Assembly: GCA_017311185.1 (NCBI GenBank)
Contig: JAESUZ010003110.1
Coordinates: 310,001 to 374,000 of the forward strand
Length of the DNA: 64,000 nucleotides
Direction of reading: 5' to 3'
Origin: Proteles cristata cristata
Lineage: Eukaryota > Chordata > Mammalia > Carnivora > Hyaenidae
Below the pieces are notes generated by a model. That model had not been told where the DNA came from. It worked only from the letters and a program-made list of their open reading frames with translations, and did not search any database. A program made the translations under genes and the position numbers. This document shows positions 61,323 to 64,000 of the stretch, piece after piece (position 1 is the stretch's first letter; each line of letters begins with the position of its first letter).

Positions 61323-61685
61323 TTAGTGTCGAGATGAACGCCATTTTCCATCTCTACTACTGTCTCTTCTATTTTCATAGTCGTGGCTCCAGCCATCAGG
61401 ATTCCGTTCTTCATGAAAGTAGTCATCTCTGCTTCCTCTGTAGTGATGGTCAGACCCATGGTCAGTGTAACGCTGTTCACGGCTATAATGCCTATCCAGG
61501 GCATAGGGATGAGCATTCTGTCTGACTTTACGTTGTGATGATGGCGTCTCCTGGCGCCACTGGGAGCTTGAAGACTGGTTAAAAGTAGGATTATGTGACT
61601 GAACCGATGGGGAAAATCCTGACTGATCCAGATGTGGAGAGCCAAATTTCCCACCATATGACATCTGTCTCAAAATACTGTTCAT
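61323..61685 (-). CDS. RBM7: RBM7 last coding exon
   Basis: This exon has 120 codons plus TAA, entered in phase 0 after the acceptor TTCTCTTAG. The reading starts MNSILRQMSYGGKFG, passes a QSSSSQWRQ stretch and ends NRRDSSRDGKWRSSRH. It has no frameshifts. A second long frame on the same strand (61657-61313) is an overlap shadow. Confidence 0.95.
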   Translation of the reverse strand: MNSILRQMSYGGKFGSPHLDQSGFSPSVQSHNPTFNQSSSSQWRQETPSSQRKVRQNAHPYALDRHYSREQRYTDHGSDHHYRGSRDDYFHEERNPDGWSHDYENRRDSSRDGKWRSSRH

Positions 61686-63429
61686 CTAAGAGAAGAAAAA
61701 AAGGAAATGTTAACTACAAATATTTTTAGATATGAAAGCCAGTATATATTTAGTTGCAGTGAACCAAACAGATAATGATGGAAAAGCAAATTTACTCTCC
61801 TTGCCAAGGTAGATCTTAGGTTAAACAAGTCAAAGTAGAAAAATACAATGGCTTTGTTCATTCCAATGTAAACCTATAAGATATCTGTACATAACTACTG
61901 CTTTTTTTTTTTTAACGTTTATTTATTTTTGAAAGAGGAAGACGGAGACAGAGGATCCAAAGCAGACTCTGTGCTGACAGCAGAAGGCCTGATGAAGGGC
62001 TTAAAACTCACAAAATGTGAGATCATGACCTGAGCTGAAGTCGGAAGCTTAACAGACTAAGCCACCCAGGTGCCCCCCGCCCAACTACTATAACTTACCC
62101 CTACCACGCCTTGCCCTCAAGAACAAAACTTAGAAGGGAAGAGGTCATACAAATGATAATGTAAAGCACTGTCTGATGAACACATAAAGAGCCAAGAGCT
62201 CAGTATCATTAAGGCTTCACGAAGGTAGCACAGCATCTAAGTGTTAAAAGCATGGACGGAATATTTTAAGGGGAAAGTATATCAAGCAAAGGCAACTGCG
62301 CAAAGATAACCAGAATGTGTTCGCAGAAGAGCAAGTAATTCTGACTGAGAGAAGTTACAGAGCTTTTAAGCAGTGATTACTGGACAATTAGGCTAAAAAG
62401 CTTTATTGGCATTAGATGATGGAGTACCTACTAACTAAGCTAGAGAATTCTGACTTTATCTTCCAAACAATGAAAAGTCAAATGGCCAGGAAGATAAGCA
62501 AAACAGGGTTACAGTAATTTTGAAACAAGTGTGTAAGATGGACCAGTGAGGAGAAAATGGAGACAAGTATGAACTGACTAGACCAGTGGTCCCCAAATTC
62601 TGCCTGCAGATAGCTAATAAGCCAGAGACAATTATTTTAAATAGCTTACAGCAAAATGACAAAAATATATGATATGTACATAAAAGCTGACATCCCTTCA
62701 TACTTGTCTCAGTTTTACCTTACTTCATTCTTATATCTGCAGGCCTGCAAAAAGTCAGAGGTCATTAGCCGAGATTGTGATTAGGGCAAAGAAAAAAAAT
62801 AAAATAAATTCAAGAAAAAGAAAAAAATAAAGGACTTGATGACGAAATGAAAAAATGAAGGACTGGACACAAAGATGGAACAGTAAAACATACCAAGGAC
62901 TTTAAGCCTAGTCTCACAACCTCATATTACAGGAAAAATGGAAAGCAAGAGGAAGCTGGCCTGGAAGACTCCAACATATTCAATTACTGTTATTAAGCAT
63001 CAAAGAGAGCATATGATAATAAGCCCTTCAGCATAGGTGGCAAGAACATCAGAGAATAAATTTCCAGTCTTTGAAACAGCCTCTGCCCCCTACCCCCCAA
63101 AACAATGGCTGAAGAAAAATATAAACGTGAAATGTAGCTCTTCTATTTACCTTCAATCTTTTAAATATGTACTTCAGCCCAGGGAAAACTAAAATAAATA
63201 GTCACAATCTACAAAGATCATGCTAGTCTAACTAAAACTTAGGACATTACTTAAGAAGTATTTGAACATTTCAATCTAAGTATTTTGATGGGTTTTTTTT
63301 TTGTTTTTTAAGCAATTCGGGTTGATAAATCAACCTACCACTGCTTGTCTCTGAAAATTTTCTGGAGTAGAGAAAGACCTCTGAATTATCTGTGTTGATG
63401 AAATCATGTTATCCGCAGTCCTTTCATAC
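61323..63429 (-). CDS. RBM7: RBM7, NEXT-complex RNA-binding protein, 3' part only (last two exons)
   Basis: RBM7 binds U-rich nuclear RNA through an N-terminal RRM and, with ZCCHC8 and MTR4, delivers it to the exosome (NEXT complex). The window holds two exons: 63429-63339 (YERTADNM to FQRQAV) and 61685-61323 (MNSILRQMSYGGKFG to DGKWRSSRH, stop TAA). Together they encode 150 residues, about 56% of the roughly 266-residue protein. The RRM and ZCCHC8-binding part lie beyond 64000. The visible part is low-complexity: Ser/Gln-rich, then Tyr/His/Asp/Arg-rich, ending in an RS-like tail. The segment IQRSFS carries the MK2-type serine that corresponds to human Ser136. Both exons are open and the splice sites are canonical, so the gene looks functional. 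Identity rests on recalled family sequence. Confidence 0.95.
61686..63338 (-). other. RBM7: RBM7 last intron
   Basis: This intron is 1653 nt and begins GTAGGT on the minus strand. It contains one CAN-SINE in the same orientation (61902-62076) and otherwise no recognised element apart from A-rich runs near 62.8 kb. Confidence 0.9.
61902..62076 (-). mobile_element. CAN-SINE in RBM7 last intron, diverged
   Basis: The minus-strand copy lacks much of the CT-rich part. The plus strand ends AAGCCACCCAGGTGCCCCC. Confidence 0.9.
63339..63429 (-). CDS. RBM7: RBM7 penultimate coding exon
   Basis: This exon is 91 nt: one base completing the previous codon, then 30 codons (YERTADNMIS to NFQRQAV). The acceptor is TTTCACAG and the donor GTAGGT. 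It contains I-Q-R-S-F-S, a match to the hydrophobic-x-R-x-x-S motif of the p38-activated kinase MK2. Confidence 0.94.
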
Positions 63430-63744
63430 CTGTGAAAGAAAAACAACATATAATCATTCATTTAACAAATATTTACTACATACTACTCATGGGCAAGACA
63501 CAGGTCCCAAAGGTAGGAATGAACAAGAAAGACAGGGTATCTGCTCTCATAGATAAGGCAAAGGATGCAGACAGTAAGACAGTTTCACCTTGTTACAAGT
63601 GATATTATGAACAGTCGACTAAAAAGCAAGTACGGTGAGAGACAGGAGTTCTATTTTAGCTCGCTGGTCATGGATGCCCTTTCTGAAAAGGAGACATCTG
63701 AAGTGAAAACTGAGTAACCAGATCACCTGGAGGCAAAACATTCC

Positions 63745-63776
63745 AGCTGCAGGAATATCGAGCTGCAGGAATATCG
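63745..63776 (+). repeat. 16-bp perfect tandem duplication
   Basis: AGCTGCAGGAATATCG occurs twice back to back upstream of the hAT-like fragment. Confidence 0.9.
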
Positions 63777-63920
63777 AGCACAGGGTGAGCAAGTTATATG
63801 GCCTGTGGGCCAATCCAGGTTTTATAACACACTCTTGTGTCTGTATTTTCTATGCAGTGTTACGCTGGCCTGCAAAGCCTGAAATATGACCTGGCCCTTT
63901 ATAGGAAAAAAAACTCCTGT
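63765..63920. mobile_element. Possible hAT-type MITE fragment
   Basis: GGCCTGTGGGCCAATCCAGG and AAAGCCTGAAATATGACCTG with CTGGCCCTTTATAGGAAAAA resemble the same common repeat suspected at 33.3-33.8 kb. Confidence 0.45.
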
Positions 63921-64000
63921 CAATCCCAGGGCTAGCACAAAGGCTTAGGCTGAAAACTAAAATGAAAAGGATATGGTTGATTAGATGACAGATGAAGGAA

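Noticed and set aside
61313..61657. 114-codon frame overlapping RBM7 exon 5
   Set aside because: It is the shifted shadow of the true RBM7 frame.

Overview
This is vertebrate nuclear DNA from a carnivoran mammal, most likely a feliform. The evidence is about 33 copies of a tRNA-derived CAN-SINE whose head reads GGGCGCCTGGGTGGCTCAG, together with L1, MIR, L2 and Tigger remnants and two split genes whose exons translate cleanly. There are no bacterial operons, CRISPR arrays or plasmid features. Open reading frames outside the exons described here are chance frames or repeat-derived. | Two protein-coding genes are supported, both on the minus strand. REXO2 (mitochondrial/cytosolic oligoribonuclease) is complete: seven coding exons between 37505 and 27383, all with GT-AG introns and matching phases, give 237 codons with every DEDDh catalytic residue present. 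Its promoter lies in a CpG island at about 37.2-37.7 kb with NRF1-like and ZNF143-like motifs. RBM7 (RNA-binding subunit of the NEXT nuclear RNA-decay complex) is partial: the last two coding exons (63429-63339 and 61685-61323) are inside the window, and the RRM exons lie beyond the right edge. RBM7 followed by REXO2 in the same direction matches the human chromosome 11q23 order as I remember it. The two genes act in different steps of RNA turnover (nuclear targeting to the exosome; destruction of 2-5 nt leftovers), but nothing in the sequence shows shared regulation. | Layout. 0-5 kb: old L1 pieces and a decayed autonomous Tigger DNA transposon on the minus strand. 5.7-11.8 kb: a degenerate L1, then an L1 3' region interrupted by a second L1 body. 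13-20.5 kb: one long, decayed L1 with a recognisable 5' UTR, interrupted by another L1 3' end and by SINEs. 20.5-27 kb: mostly unique, non-coding DNA plus a second, non-autonomous Tigger copy split by two SINEs. 27.1-37.5 kb: REXO2. 37.8-61 kb: intergenic, with 16 CAN-SINEs in the 13 kb from 41.6 to 54.7 kb, several MIRs, two LTR-like remnants and an L1/HAL1-like fragment. 60.5-63.4 kb: RBM7 3' end. | I found no convincing new biological system. The points most worth checking are the nested L1 and Tigger structures, a recent-looking SINE subfamily that may pin down the lineage, an unrecognised GC-rich frame at 53.0-53.5 kb, and regulatory or phosphorylation motifs in the two genes.
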